From contig NZ_JADILJ010000006.1 of assembly GCF_017355185.1 (NCBI RefSeq), positions 1-64,000 on the forward strand: a stretch of 64,000 bases of DNA, read 5' to 3'. Every line of letters starts with the position of its first letter. The stretch's first letter is position 1. Under the pieces are notes generated by a model, which was given only the letters and a program-made list of their open reading frames with translations, made no database searches and was not told the DNA's origin. Shown here piece by piece: positions 45,285-54,467 of the stretch. This DNA comes from Rathayibacter sp. SD072. Lineage in GTDB: Bacteria > Actinomycetota > Actinomycetes > Actinomycetales > Microbacteriaceae. Both the position numbers and the translations under genes were made by a program.

Positions 45285-46763
45285 ATGACCGAGACGTCGA
45301 CCGACCGCGGCGCGACCGGCGCCCCTCCCGCTCCCGACCGCCGGGCCTGGCGCTCGCTGATCGTCCTGCTCGCGGGCATGTTCATCGCCCTGCTCGACAC
45401 CACGATCGTCAACGTCGCCCTGCCGACCATCCGCACCACGCTCGACGCCTCGGAGTCGACCCTGTCGTGGATCATCTCGGGCTACGCGCTGGCGTTCGGC
45501 CTCGCCTTGATCCCGGCCGGGCGCCTCGGCGACCGCTTCGGCCACAAGTGGGTCTTCGTCAGCGGAGTCGCGCTCTTCACCGTCGCGAGCTTCGCCTGCG
45601 GCCTCGCCGCCGACGACGTCCAGCTCGTCATCGCCCGCATCGTGCAGGGCCTCGCGGGCGGCATGTTCGTGCCGGCGGTCAACGCCTACATCCAGCTGCT
45701 CTTCCGCGGTCCGTCGCGAGGCAGGGCCTTCGCGATCATGGGCGCCGTCCTCGGCGTCTCGTCGGCGCTCGGCCCGATCATCGGCGGCCTGATCATCCAG
45801 GCCTTCGGCGACGAGAACGGCTGGCGCCTGGTGTTCTGGGTGAACCTGCCCATCGGAGTCGTCACGCTCCTCGCCGCAGCCCGCCTCCTCCCCGCGCGCC
45901 GCGAGCTCGAGACCGGCCCCCGCGCACCCAGCGGCGGTGTCGACTGGCTCGGCCTCGTCCTGGTCTCGGGCGGACTCGTCGCACTGCTCGTCCCGCTGAT
46001 CCAGGGCGAGGACGAGGGCTGGCCGCTCTGGACGATCCTCTCGATCGCCGGCGGCGCCGTCCTGCTGGCCGCCTTCGGCGCGTGGGAGGTCCTGTACGTC
46101 CGCCGCGGACGCACGCCGCTGGTCCCGCCGTCGCTCTTCCGCCACCCGGCGTTCACCGGAGGCGTGATCCTGGCGCTGGTCTACTTCGCGGCGTTCACGA
46201 GCATCTTCTTCACGATCTCGCTGCTCTGGCAGTCGGGTCTCGGCCACACGGCACTCGAGTCCGGACTGGTCTCGATCCCCTTCGCCATCGGCAGCATCAT
46301 CAGCTCCTCGCAGAGCAACCGCCTCACCGCGCGTCTGGGGCGCAACGTCCTCGTCCTCGGCAGCGGCCTCCTCGCGATCGGCCTGGCCTGGGTGTGGCTC
46401 GTGCTGCTGACCGCGACTCCGGACTCGATCACGAACTGGCAGCTGCTCGCTCCCCTGCTGATCGCGGGACTGGGCAACGGCTTCTTCATCGCCCCGAACG
46501 TGCAGTTCATCGTCGCCACCGTCGACCCGCAGGACGCGGGTGCGGCGAGCGGAGTGATCTCGGCCATCCAGCGCATCGGCTCGGCCGTGGGCATCGCGGT
46601 GATCGGCAGCGTCCTCTTCGGAGGGCTCATCATCACCGGACCCGACACCGTGGCCTCCGGGTTCCTCGACGCCGCCGCACCCGCGATGCTGCTCAGCACC
46701 CTGATGGCCGTCGCGGCTTTCGCGCTGGTGTTCGTCCTGCCGAAGTCGGTCTCGCGCCGCTGA
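45285..46763 (+). CDS. DHA2-type (14-TM) MFS efflux transporter
   Basis: 492 aa. LLDTTIVNVALPTIRTTLD is the DHA2 opening motif, GRLGDRFGHKWVF is motif A and GAVLGVSSALGPIIGG is motif C. About 14 membrane helices. The ATG at 45285 follows GAAAGG. Unlike the other two exporters it has no adjacent regulator. A strong hairpin ends it. Confidence 0.87.
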   Translation: MTETSTDRGATGAPPAPDRRAWRSLIVLLAGMFIALLDTTIVNVALPTIRTTLDASESTLSWIISGYALAFGLALIPAGRLGDRFGHKWVFVSGVALFTVASFACGLAADDVQLVIARIVQGLAGGMFVPAVNAYIQLLFRGPSRGRAFAIMGAVLGVSSALGPIIGGLIIQAFGDENGWRLVFWVNLPIGVVTLLAAARLLPARRELETGPRAPSGGVDWLGLVLVSGGLVALLVPLIQGEDEGWPLWTILSIAGGAVLLAAFGAWEVLYVRRGRTPLVPPSLFRHPAFTGGVILALVYFAAFTSIFFTISLLWQSGLGHTALESGLVSIPFAIGSIISSSQSNRLTARLGRNVLVLGSGLLAIGLAWVWLVLLTATPDSITNWQLLAPLLIAGLGNGFFIAPNVQFIVATVDPQDAGAASGVISAIQRIGSAVGIAVIGSVLFGGLIITGPDTVASGFLDAAAPAMLLSTLMAVAAFALVFVLPKSVSRR

Positions 46764-46766
46764 GGG

Positions 46767-46799
46767 CTCCTGCGGGGCGGCGCCGCCGCCCCGCAGGAG
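46767..46799. terminator. Perfect 15-bp hairpin between convergent genes
   Basis: CTCCTGCGGGGCGGC (46767-46781), 3-nt loop, GCCGCCCCGCAGGAG (46785-46799). It serves both the exporter (+) and hemL (-). Confidence 0.88.
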
Positions 46800-46802
46800 T
46801 CC

Positions 46803-48152
46803 CTACGGACGCGCCGCCGCAGCCGCCTTCGCCGCCGCGGGCAGGGCGTCGACGATGCGCCCGATCGCGGCGTCGTCGTGCGCGGCCGACACGAACCAGG
46901 CCTCGAAGACCGAGGGCGGGAGCGAGACCCCCGAGTCGAGCATCGAGTGGAAGAACGCCGGATAGCGGAACGCGTCCTGCGCCTGCACCTCGGCGTAGTC
47001 GCGCACCGGTCGCCCGAGGTCGGTGAACACGAAGCTGAACAGGTTGCCCGCCGTCTGCACGGTGTGCGCGACCCCCTCGGCCGACAGAGCGGCCGACACC
47101 TCGCGCTGGAGGGTCGCGGCGGTGGCGTCGAGGGCGGCGTAGACCGCGTCGTCGGCCAGCTGCAGCGTGCGGATGCCCGCGGCCACGGCGACCGGGTTCC
47201 CCGACAGCGTGCCCGCCTGGTACACGGGTCCCAGCGGAGCGAGGTGGTCCATCACGTCCGCTCGGCCGCCGAGCGCGGCGACCGGCATGCCGCCCCCGAT
47301 GACCTTGCCGAACGTGTAGAGGTCGGCCCGGTACGGAGCCTCGGCGTCGCGGTTCTCGAGGCCCCACCATCCGCCGGCGCTCACCCGGAACCCGGTGAGC
47401 ACCTCGTCCATGATCAGCAGCGAGCCGTTGGCGTGGACGAGGTCGGCGAGGGCCGCGTTGAAGCCCGCCTCCGGAGCGACGACGCCCATGTTCGCGGCCG
47501 CCGCCTCGGTGATCACCGCGGCGATCTCGGAGCCGCGCTCGGCGAGGACGGCGCGCACGGCGTCGAGGTCGTTGTAGGGCAGCACGATCGTCTGCGCGGC
47601 CGTCGCGGCCGTGACGCCGGCCGAGGCGGGCAGCGACAGGGTCGCGAGTCCGGAGCCGGCGTCGGCCAGCAGCCCGTCGGAGTGGCCGTGGTAGTGACCC
47701 GAGAACTTGATCAGCAGATCGCGCCCGGTGACTCCGCGGGCGAGCCGGATCGCCGTCATGGTGGCCTCGGTGCCGGTCGAGACGAGCCGCAGCTTCTCGA
47801 TCGGGGAGACGCCGCCCGCGGTGATCCGCGCCTCGACGAGCTCGGCGAGCTCGGTCTCGGCCGGGGTCGATGCACCGAACGAGAGGCCGCGCGCGGCCGC
47901 CTCCTGCACCGCCGCCACGACCTCGGGGTGGGCGTGGCCCAGCACGGCCGGGCCCCACGAGCAGACCAGGTCGACGTACTCGCGCCCATCGGCGTCCGTG
48001 ATGTGCGGACCCGAGGCCGAGACCATGAAGCGGGGCGTGCCGCCGACCGAGCGGAAGGCGCGGACGGGCGAGTTCACGCCGCCGGGGATCGCGTGCCGGG
48101 CACGCTCGTACAGGCTGTCGTTCGCCGAGACGGCGTTCACCGGGGAAGTCAC
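46803..48152 (-). CDS. hemL: Glutamate-1-semialdehyde 2,1-aminomutase
   Basis: 449 aa, GTG start. PLP-dependent aminomutase making 5-aminolevulinate in the C5 pathway. Pyridoxal Lys283 in [13 protein letters not shown], aspartate in [12 protein letters not shown], and the early [15 protein letters not shown] motif are intact. Last gene of the heme group on the minus strand, with its own leaderless-type promoter. Confidence 0.93.
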   Translation of the reverse strand: MTSPVNAVSANDSLYERARHAIPGGVNSPVRAFRSVGGTPRFMVSASGPHITDADGREYVDLVCSWGPAVLGHAHPEVVAAVQEAAARGLSFGASTPAETELAELVEARITAGGVSPIEKLRLVSTGTEATMTAIRLARGVTGRDLLIKFSGHYHGHSDGLLADAGSGLATLSLPASAGVTAATAAQTIVLPYNDLDAVRAVLAERGSEIAAVITEAAAANMGVVAPEAGFNAALADLVHANGSLLIMDEVLTGFRVSAGGWWGLENRDAEAPYRADLYTFGKVIGGGMPVAALGGRADVMDHLAPLGPVYQAGTLSGNPVAVAAGIRTLQLADDAVYAALDATAATLQREVSAALSAEGVAHTVQTAGNLFSFVFTDLGRPVRDYAEVQAQDAFRYPAFFHSMLDSGVSLPPSVFEAWFVSAAHDDAAIGRIVDALPAAAKAAAAARP

Positions 48153-48158
48153 CCCTCC

Positions 48159-48164
48159 ACGATA
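48159..48164 (-). promoter_or_regulatory. -10 hexamer of hemL
   Basis: TATCGT on the minus strand, 6 nt (GGAGGG) before the GTG at 48152. The spacer itself looks like a ribosome site but is too close to serve. Confidence 0.6.
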
Positions 48165-48207
48165 CGGCGCGCTCGCTGCGCGCCCGGTGGACGAGGAGGG
48201 GTCTCGA

Positions 48208-49182
48208 TCAGCGCTTCAGCAGATCGCGAGCGATCTCGACCGCCCAGTAGGTCAGCACGGCGTCGGCGCCCGCACGGAGGATGCCCGTGACGGATTCCAG
48301 GATCGCCGGCTCGCGCGAGATCCAGCCGTTCGCGGCGGCGGCCTCGATCATCGCGTACTCCCCCGACACCTGGTACGCCCAGACGGGGACGTCCGAGACG
48401 GCGGCCACATCGGCCAGCACGTCGAGGTAGCTCATCGCGGGCTTCACCATCACGACGTCGGCACCCTCGGCGAGATCGAGCGTCGCCTCGCGCAGACCCT
48501 CGCGGCGGTTCGCCGGGTCCTGCTGGTAGGTGCGGCGGTCGCCCTCGAGCGTCGACTGGACGGCCTCGCGGAAGGGCCCGTAGAAGCTCGACGCGTACTT
48601 CGCCGAGTAGGCGAGGATCGCCGTGTCCAAGTGACCCGACTCGTCCAGCGCACCGCGGATCGCTCCGACCTGGCCGTCCATCATCCCCGACAGCCCGAGC
48701 AGGTGCGACCCCGCCTCGGCCTGCGCGAGCGCCATCTCCTCGTAGCGCAGGAGCGTCGCGTCGTTGTCGACCCGGCCGTGCTCGTCGAGGACCCCGCAGT
48801 GCCCGTGGTCGGTGAACTCGTCCAGGCAGAGGTCGGTCTGCACGACCAGGGCGTCGCCGACCTCCGCCACCACGGCGCGGGTGGCGGCGTTGAGGATCCC
48901 GTCGGGGTCGGTCGCGCCCGAGCCGACCGCGTCGCGGGTGGTGGGCACGCCGAACAGCATCACGCCGCCCAGTCCCGCCTCGGCCGCCTCGGTCACCGCT
49001 CCCCGGACGCTGTCGAGGGAGTGGTGCATCACCCCCGGCATGGAGCCGATCGGACGGGCATCGGTGATGCCCTCCGCGACGAAGAGGGGGAGGACGAGCT
49101 GGGCCGGGTGGATGCGGGTCTCCTGCACGAGCCGGCGCATCGCCGGGGTGGTGCGGAGTCGCCGCGGACGGATGGCGGTCAT
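48208..49182 (-). CDS. hemB: Delta-aminolevulinic acid dehydratase (porphobilinogen synthase)
   Basis: 324 aa. Condenses two 5-aminolevulinates to porphobilinogen. [18 protein letters not shown] start, metal/active-site region [36 protein letters not shown] and Schiff-base Lys in [15 protein letters not shown] are present. The Asp/His/Cys set [14 protein letters not shown] is the Mg-rather-than-Zn pattern seen in many actinobacteria (inference). Confidence 0.93.
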   Translation of the reverse strand: MTAIRPRRLRTTPAMRRLVQETRIHPAQLVLPLFVAEGITDARPIGSMPGVMHHSLDSVRGAVTEAAEAGLGGVMLFGVPTTRDAVGSGATDPDGILNAATRAVVAEVGDALVVQTDLCLDEFTDHGHCGVLDEHGRVDNDATLLRYEEMALAQAEAGSHLLGLSGMMDGQVGAIRGALDESGHLDTAILAYSAKYASSFYGPFREAVQSTLEGDRRTYQQDPANRREGLREATLDLAEGADVVMVKPAMSYLDVLADVAAVSDVPVWAYQVSGEYAMIEAAAANGWISREPAILESVTGILRAGADAVLTYWAVEIARDLLKR

Positions 49183-49188
49183 GCTTCC

Positions 49189-49194
49189 AGCCTA
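49189..49194 (-). promoter_or_regulatory. -10 hexamer of hemB
   Basis: TAGGCT on the minus strand, 6 nt before the ATG at 49182. Confidence 0.65.
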
Positions 49195-49221
49195 ACTCCG
49201 CTCAGGTGAGCGGCTCCTGGA

Positions 49222-49292
49222 GCAGAACCTCTGCTGAGAGTGGGGTCGCTCCGCTGTCGGGCGACACCCCCTGCTCTCGGCTGACGTTCTGC
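49222..49292. repeat. Large imperfect inverted repeat between hemD and hemB
   Basis: Arms of about 30 nt: GCAGAAC...CTGAGAG...GGGGTCGC pairs with GCGACACCCC...CTCTCGG...GTTCTGC. It starts 14 nt past the hemD stop and may act as its terminator or be a mobile repeat. Confidence 0.6.
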
Positions 49293-49306
49293 GACGACCG
49301 CCCCGG

Positions 49307-50104
49307 TCAGCGGCCCGCGTGCTCCGCGGCGACGCGGGCGACCGCGTCGATCAGGGACGAGGCCGAGCGCTCGTCGGCGACGATGTCGACGCGGAGGCCG
49401 AAGGCGCGCGCGTCCTTCGCGGTCTGCGGGCCGATGGCCGCGACGAGGGTCGACTCCGGGATCGGGCCCAGCTGGCTCTGCACCTGCTCGGCGACGCTCC
49501 CCGAGGTGACGAGGATCGCGTGCACCGCGCCGCTGGCGACATCGGCGACGACGCGGTCCTCGACGGGGACGCCGACCGTGCGGTAGGCGACGACCGAGCG
49601 GACGTCGTGGCCGATGCGCGTGAGGCCCTCGGTCAGCAGCGGCTTGGCGATCTCGGAGCGGAGGGTGAGGACGCGCAGCGGGTGCTTGCCGCCGGTCGCC
49701 TCCTCCCACTCGGCGAGGAGACCGCGAGCGGAGTTGTCCTCGGACGGGACGAGGTCGACGGCGTAGCCGGCGGCGACGAGCGCGGCGGCCGTGGTCTCGC
49801 CCACCGCGGCGACGCGGGTCGTCGGGGGGACCGTGGTGCGCAGCAGCGACAGGACGTCGACGGTGGTCGCGCTCGTGACGGTCATCCAGTCGAAGGCGCC
49901 GGCCTCGAGGTCGGCGAGGGCCTGCTCGAGCGCCGGGAAGTCGTCGGTCGGAGCGAAGTTGATCATGGGCGCGACGACGGGCGAGGCGCCCTTCGCGCGG
50001 AGGGCCGCGGCGACGCCGTCGCCCCACGGGCCACCGCGGGGGACGAGCACGCGCCAGCCCTGCAACGGCTTCTCCCACTGGGAGTAGGCGGCGGGGACGA
50101 TCAC
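49307..50104 (-). CDS. hemD: Uroporphyrinogen-III synthase
   Basis: 265 aa, GTG overlapping the hemC stop (GTGA). Closes and inverts ring D of hydroxymethylbilane. Two-domain HemD fold with RVLVPRGGPWGDGVAAALRA, FDWMTVTSATTVDVL and VAAIGPQTAKDARAFGL near the C-terminus. HemD proteins are divergent; position next to hemC makes the call firm. Confidence 0.9.
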   Translation of the reverse strand: MIVPAAYSQWEKPLQGWRVLVPRGGPWGDGVAAALRAKGASPVVAPMINFAPTDDFPALEQALADLEAGAFDWMTVTSATTVDVLSLLRTTVPPTTRVAAVGETTAAALVAAGYAVDLVPSEDNSARGLLAEWEEATGGKHPLRVLTLRSEIAKPLLTEGLTRIGHDVRSVVAYRTVGVPVEDRVVADVASGAVHAILVTSGSVAEQVQSQLGPIPESTLVAAIGPQTAKDARAFGLRVDIVADERSASSLIDAVARVAAEHAGR

Positions 50105-51102
50105 GAAGGGGCTCCCAGGGGTGCGAGGTCGGCGGCACCCGCACCGAGGAGCGCGTCAGCGAGCAGGGAGCCGCAATGGAACGCGGCATCGACGACGGGC
50201 AGTTCGCGACCACCATACTGCGGATCCGCCGAATGTCGACCTCCGCCGAGGGAACCGTTACCGACCCGCTCCCTCACCTCGCGGGCGAGCGAGGCGGAGC
50301 CGTCGGTCGCGAAGACGACGCCGCGCAGCACGACCTCGTCCCCCGCGATCGAGGCCGTCGCGCCGATCGGAGCGGCGCAACCGGCCTCCAGCGCGGCGAG
50401 CAGGCTCCGCTCGGCCGTGATCGCGGCGCGGGTCGGAGTGTGCTCGACGGCGGCGAGGGCCGTGCGCAGCTCGTCCGACGGCTCCTCGTCGCGGACCTCG
50501 ATCGCCAGAGCGCCCTGTCCGGGCGCGTGCGGCGAGACGTCGAAGTCGAGCAGCTCGGTGATCGCCTCGGTCCGGCCGAGCCGGGTCAGCCCCGAGACCG
50601 CCAGCACGATCGCGTCGAGCGCCGAGTCGCCCTCCTCCGTCACCCGGCGCAGGCGCGTGTCGATGTTGCCGCGGATGTCGACGATCTCGAGATCGGGGCG
50701 GGCCGACAGCAGCGCGGCGCGGCGCCGCGGGGAGCCCGTGCCGACGCGCGCTCCCGGGGGCAGGGTCGCCAGCGTGCGGCCGTCACGGGCGCAGAGCGCG
50801 TCGCGCGGATCCTCGCGCTCGGGGACCGCGCCGAGGACGAGCCCCTCGACGGGAGCCGTCGGCAGGTCCTTCAGGGAGTGCACGATCGCGTCGCAGCGCC
50901 CCGCCAGCAGCGCGTCCCGCAGGGCGCTCACGAAGACGCCGGTGCCGCCGAGGGACGCCAGCGAGCCCGTCATGCGGTCGCCGTCGGACTCGATCCGCAC
51001 CAGCTCGACGGGCACGCCCGCGGCGGCCGCCATGCGGTCGGCCGTCATGCGGGTCTGGGCGACGGCGAGCGCGCTCGCGCGCGTGCCCACCCGGATGCTC
51101 AC
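50101..51102 (-). CDS. hemC: Hydroxymethylbilane synthase (porphobilinogen deaminase)
   Basis: 333 aa, GTG with GGAGGT upstream. RVGTRASALAVAQT, HSLKDLPT, and dipyrromethane-cofactor Cys242 in LEAGCAAPIGATA are intact. The C-terminus after VRERVGNG contains about 25 extra residues (GGGRHSADPQYGGRELPVVD) before the usual ADALLGAGA ending. Starts 13 nt after the hemH stop. Confidence 0.92.
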   Translation of the reverse strand: MSIRVGTRASALAVAQTRMTADRMAAAAGVPVELVRIESDGDRMTGSLASLGGTGVFVSALRDALLAGRCDAIVHSLKDLPTAPVEGLVLGAVPEREDPRDALCARDGRTLATLPPGARVGTGSPRRRAALLSARPDLEIVDIRGNIDTRLRRVTEEGDSALDAIVLAVSGLTRLGRTEAITELLDFDVSPHAPGQGALAIEVRDEEPSDELRTALAAVEHTPTRAAITAERSLLAALEAGCAAPIGATASIAGDEVVLRGVVFATDGSASLAREVRERVGNGSLGGGRHSADPQYGGRELPVVDAAFHCGSLLADALLGAGAADLAPLGAPS

Positions 51103-51115
51103 GGACGCACCTCCG

Positions 51116-52345
51116 TCACGGGGCGATTCCCGCGAGCGCGGGCTTGAAGCCGGCGCGGACGTTCTCGCAGCAGCCGGGGCGGCAGACGTCGTACCAGGGG
51201 CCGAGCGCCGTCATCGACGGGCGCTCCTCGGTCGGAGTGCCGTTGACGCGCTCGAGCACGAGGTCGACGAGGCCGGACACGTAGACGGGGTCGGTGCCGG
51301 GGGTGGCGACGCGGATCGCGACGAGCCCGTTCTCCTCGGACGTCTCGAGCGCCTCGTTGTCGAGGTCCCACATGACCTCCATGTGGTCCGAGACGAAGCC
51401 CAGCGGCACGATGAGGACGGCCTTGCGGCCCCGGGCGGGCAGCTCGGCGATCGCGTCGTTGATGTCGGGCTCGAGCCACGGCTGCGTGGGCGGGCCCGAG
51501 CGCGACTGGTAGACGAGCTGCCACGGCACGTCCACGGTGGTGGCCGCCGCCATGACGACCTCCGCCACGGCGAGGTGCTGCGCCTCGTAGGCGCCGCCCG
51601 GACCGAAGCCGTGCACGTCGACGACGGTGCCGTCGTCGTGGCGCTCGTGCGGTCCGCTGCGCTCGGCGTCGGCCATGGGGATCGAGTGCGTCGAGAACAG
51701 CACCTCCACCTCGGTGGCGAGGTCGATACCCGGGAGGCGCCCCTGCAGCTCCTCGAGACCGTCGTGCACGGCCGTGACGAACGGCATGACGAAGCCCGGG
51801 TGGTCGAAGAACTGGCGCACCTTGTCGATCCGCAGCTCGCCCTCGAGGCCGGTGGCGTCGAGCGCCGCGGCGTAGTCCTCGCGGTACTGACGGCACGACG
51901 AGAAGGAGGAGTAGGCGCTGGTCGCGATGGCGATCAGGTTCGAGAAGCCGCGCTCCTTCGCCTCCGCCACCGCCTCGCTCATGTAGGGGGCCCAGTTGCG
52001 GTTGCCCCAGATCACGGGGAGGTCGATGCCGCGCTTCTCGAGCTCGGCCTCGAGGGCCGCCTTCAGCGCGCGGTTCTGCGCGTTGATCGGGCTGACGCCG
52101 CCGAAGTGGCGGTAGTGGTGGGCGACCTCCTCGAGGCGCTCCTCCGGGATCCCCCGGCCGCGGGTGACGTTGCGCAGGAACGGGATGACGTCGTCCTGCC
52201 CCTCCGGTCCGCCGAAGCCTGCCAGCAGGATCGCGTCGTAGGCGACGGGCACCTCGACGTGCTCGGGTCCGAACGCGGCGGGCGGAGTGGCCCCGCGGAC
52301 CAGGACGCCGTCGGTCGTCGGGGAGTCGGGGGTCGTGTCGCTCAT
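51116..52345 (-). CDS. hemH: Coproporphyrin III ferrochelatase
   Basis: 409 aa (CpfC). Inserts iron into coproporphyrin III in the coproporphyrin-dependent pathway. AILLAGFGGPEGQDDVIPFL, the TSAYSSFSSCRQYRED region and catalytic His in LFSTHSIPMADA are present. Cys388, Cys392 and Cys393 (CRPGCC) near the C-terminus, with an internal Cys, fit the [2Fe-2S] cluster of actinobacterial enzymes. The first ~30 residues are a nonconserved extension. Overlaps the hemQ stop by ATGA. Confidence 0.92.
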   Translation of the reverse strand: MSDTTPDSPTTDGVLVRGATPPAAFGPEHVEVPVAYDAILLAGFGGPEGQDDVIPFLRNVTRGRGIPEERLEEVAHHYRHFGGVSPINAQNRALKAALEAELEKRGIDLPVIWGNRNWAPYMSEAVAEAKERGFSNLIAIATSAYSSFSSCRQYREDYAAALDATGLEGELRIDKVRQFFDHPGFVMPFVTAVHDGLEELQGRLPGIDLATEVEVLFSTHSIPMADAERSGPHERHDDGTVVDVHGFGPGGAYEAQHLAVAEVVMAAATTVDVPWQLVYQSRSGPPTQPWLEPDINDAIAELPARGRKAVLIVPLGFVSDHMEVMWDLDNEALETSEENGLVAIRVATPGTDPVYVSGLVDLVLERVNGTPTEERPSMTALGPWYDVCRPGCCENVRAGFKPALAGIAP

Positions 52346-53121
52346 CGGAGCACCTCTGCGATCTGGTCGGCCTCGATGCGCCGACCGGTGAAGAACGGGA
52401 CCTCTTCGCGCACGTGACGGCGCGCCTCCGTGGCGCGCAGGTCGCGCATCAGGTCGACCAGGTTGACGAGCTCCTCGTCCTCGAGCGCGAGGATCCACTC
52501 GTAGTCGCCGAGCGAGAAGGACGCCACCGTGTTCGTGAGGACGGAGCGGAAGCGCGAGCCCTGACGGCCGTGCTGGGCGAGCATCGAGCGGCGCTCCTCC
52601 TCGGGGAGGATGTACCACTCGTAGGAGCGGACGAACGGGTACACCGTCAGCCAGCGGGCCGGATCCTTGCCGCGCATGTACGCGGGCAGGTGGTTCGAGC
52701 TGAACTCGGCGTCGCGGTGCACGCCCATGGCGTTCCAGGTGGGAGCGAGACCCGCGAGCAGGTCGGTGCGGCGCAGGACCCGGTAGCCGCGCTGCAGCTC
52801 CTCGGGCTCGGAGCCGACGAGCCAGAGCATGATGTCGGCGTCGGCGCGCAGGGCCGAGACGTCGTACGTGCCGCGCACGGTGACGCCCTCCTCCGCGAGC
52901 CGGGCGACGACGCGCTCGTACTGCTCGGCGGCCGGGGCCAGGGCGTCGTCGGAGAGGGTGAGCGGACGTACGGGGTCCCTGCGGAGAACCGCCCAGAGCG
53001 TGTATCCCAGGGGCTGATCGGCGGGGGCCTGATCGGCGGGGGGCTGCGGCGAGGGAGCGGCAGCGTTCTCTTCGCGGGCGGACTGAACGGGACCCGCCGT
53101 TCCGGCGGTCTGATCGGTCAT
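52342..53121 (-). CDS. hemQ: Coproheme decarboxylase (HemQ/ChdC)
   Basis: 259 aa. Chlorite-dismutase-family enzyme that decarboxylates coproheme to heme b. A ~37-residue Pro/Ala/Gln-rich N-terminus precedes the core. KDPARWLTVYPFVRSYEWY contains the tyrosines near the substrate (161, 167) and His184 in MLAQHGRQG is the likely proximal iron ligand. The ATG at 53121 is preferred over an upstream in-frame start because GGAGGG lies about 10 nt before it. Confidence 0.92.
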   Translation of the reverse strand: MTDQTAGTAGPVQSAREENAAAPSPQPPADQAPADQPLGYTLWAVLRRDPVRPLTLSDDALAPAAEQYERVVARLAEEGVTVRGTYDVSALRADADIMLWLVGSEPEELQRGYRVLRRTDLLAGLAPTWNAMGVHRDAEFSSNHLPAYMRGKDPARWLTVYPFVRSYEWYILPEEERRSMLAQHGRQGSRFRSVLTNTVASFSLGDYEWILALEDEELVNLVDLMRDLRATEARRHVREEVPFFTGRRIEADQIAEVLR

Positions 53122-53258
53122 TGATCCATCATCCCTCCGCTCGCGCGGATGCACAAAAGCGTCGACGGCTCTGGCGCCCGGGGCTCCGGAACGCTAGCGG
53201 TGGCGCACGCACGAGCGGCCGCCCCCGGAGGGACGGCCGCTGCGGAGTGCGGAGTGGC

Positions 53259-53555
53259 TCAGTCCTCGGTGACCTGCTTGACGACGCCCCAGACGAGCAG
53301 TCCGACGGCCGCCGCGACGCCCGCCGCACCGGCGATCAGCGCGGACGGGTTCTGCCGGCTCACGACCCGGAACTTGCGCTCCAGGGTGCGCTGCGCGTCC
53401 TTCACCTTGCGGGGGACGTTGATCTTGTACTCGATGGCGTCGAGGGTGGCGGCGAGCTCGGTGCGCGCGCGCTCGATGTCGGCCTTCAGCTGGTCGGGCT
53501 TGAGCTCGGCCGGGTCGACGAAGCGGGGGGTAGTGGTGCTCACGTCAGTGGTCAT
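53259..53555 (-). CDS. DUF3618 protein
   Basis: 98 aa. Residues 18-65 (LKADIERARTELAATLDAIE, then VPRKVKDAQRTLERKFRVV) are the DUF3618 helical region. One membrane helix at about 72-92 (ALIAGAAGVAAAVGLLVWGVV) near the C-terminus. DUF3618 genes often sit beside Holin-X-like genes, as here, where the two overlap by 11 nt. Function unknown; probably an envelope protein. Confidence 0.8.
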   Translation of the reverse strand: MTTDVSTTTPRFVDPAELKPDQLKADIERARTELAATLDAIEYKINVPRKVKDAQRTLERKFRVVSRQNPSALIAGAAGVAAAVGLLVWGVVKQVTED

Positions 53556-53958
53556 AGGTTCCGACTCCCTTGAACGCCTGGACGTCCTTCTTGATGCTCT
53601 CGATCGAGTCCTGCGGGACGGGCGGGACGGCCTTCTTGATCGACTTGACGCCGACCAGGGCGAGCACCACGGCCACGATCAGGAAGAACACGGTGACGAT
53701 CAGGGCCGACAGCCAGGCCGGCAGCCACGACGAGATGCCGATGATCGCGAAAGTCACGAGCGTGGCCCACGCGGTCAGGAGGAGGAAGGCCGCCACGGCG
53801 AACAGCGCCACCGCGAGACCCGCGTTCTTGGCCTTGCCGGACAGCTCGTTCTTCAGGGAGGCGAGCTCGGCCTTCACGAGCTCGACGACGAGCCCCGGGA
53901 GGTCGCCGACGAGCTCGCCCAGTGATCGGGCGTTCTTCGGATTGCGTTCGTTCACCAC
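53545..53958 (-). CDS. Holin-X-like (phage holin family) membrane protein
   Basis: 137 aa from GTG at 53958 (a second GTG at 53955 is also possible; GAGGAG precedes both). An amphipathic N-terminus SLGELVGDLPGLVVELVKAELASLKNEL is followed by two membrane helices (about 48-72, 80-108). This matches the putative actinobacterial Holin-X family. There is no phage context, so it is likely a housekeeping envelope protein. Overlaps DUF3618 by 11 nt. Confidence 0.78.
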   Translation of the reverse strand: MVNERNPKNARSLGELVGDLPGLVVELVKAELASLKNELSGKAKNAGLAVALFAVAAFLLLTAWATLVTFAIIGISSWLPAWLSALIVTVFFLIVAVVLALVGVKSIKKAVPPVPQDSIESIKKDVQAFKGVGTYDH

Positions 53959-54022
53959 GGGAGCTCCTCGAGGTCGGGACGTGCCGGCCCGGCACCGGTC
54001 GATGGGGCCGAGCGGATGGGGA

Positions 54023-54391
54023 CTAGGCCTTGCTCGTGGGGGTCGACGACGCCGAGCCCCCCGAGCCGGCCGAGGCCGCGGCCTCGTCGACCTTCGCGGC
54101 GGCGCGACGGGCCGCGGCGGTGGCCTCGGCATCGCTGGAGCCCTGCGACTTCTTCCCGCCGGCGACCGCCTTCGAGACGACCGTGCGGACGAGCTCGTAC
54201 GCCTTGTCCGAGACGGTGTCGAGCTGCGTCTTCGCCGCTCCGCCGACCGCTCCCGCGACGTCCTGCACCGGCTGGGTCTGCCAGAACCGGTTGGCCGCCG
54301 CGGCGATCTGCTCGTACCGCTTGCGGCCCGCACGTGCTCCCAGCACGTATCCGGCTGCGGCTCCTGCCACGAAGATGATCTTGCCCTTCAC
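54023..54391 (-). CDS. YtxH-like small membrane protein
   Basis: 122 aa, GTG with GAGGAG upstream. MKGKIIFVAGAAAGYVLGARAGRKRYEQI is the glycine-rich YtxH-type N-terminal membrane segment and basic stop. A helical part and an Ala/Ser-rich tail follow. First gene of the trio between hemY and hemQ. Function unknown, probably stress/envelope related. Confidence 0.78.
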   Translation of the reverse strand: MKGKIIFVAGAAAGYVLGARAGRKRYEQIAAAANRFWQTQPVQDVAGAVGGAAKTQLDTVSDKAYELVRTVVSKAVAGGKKSQGSSDAEATAAARRAAAKVDEAAASAGSGGSASSTPTSKA

Positions 54392-54467
54392 GCCTACTCC
54401 TCGTCCTGGGCCGCTCTCGCGGCTCGTTCACGCGGTCGATGACCACTCGTGCCGGTGCAGCCCGCAC

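Noticed and set aside
53545-53958. Phage or prophage holin
   Set aside because: The Holin-X-like gene lies among heme and DUF genes with no lysin, capsid, portal, terminase or integrase in the window.
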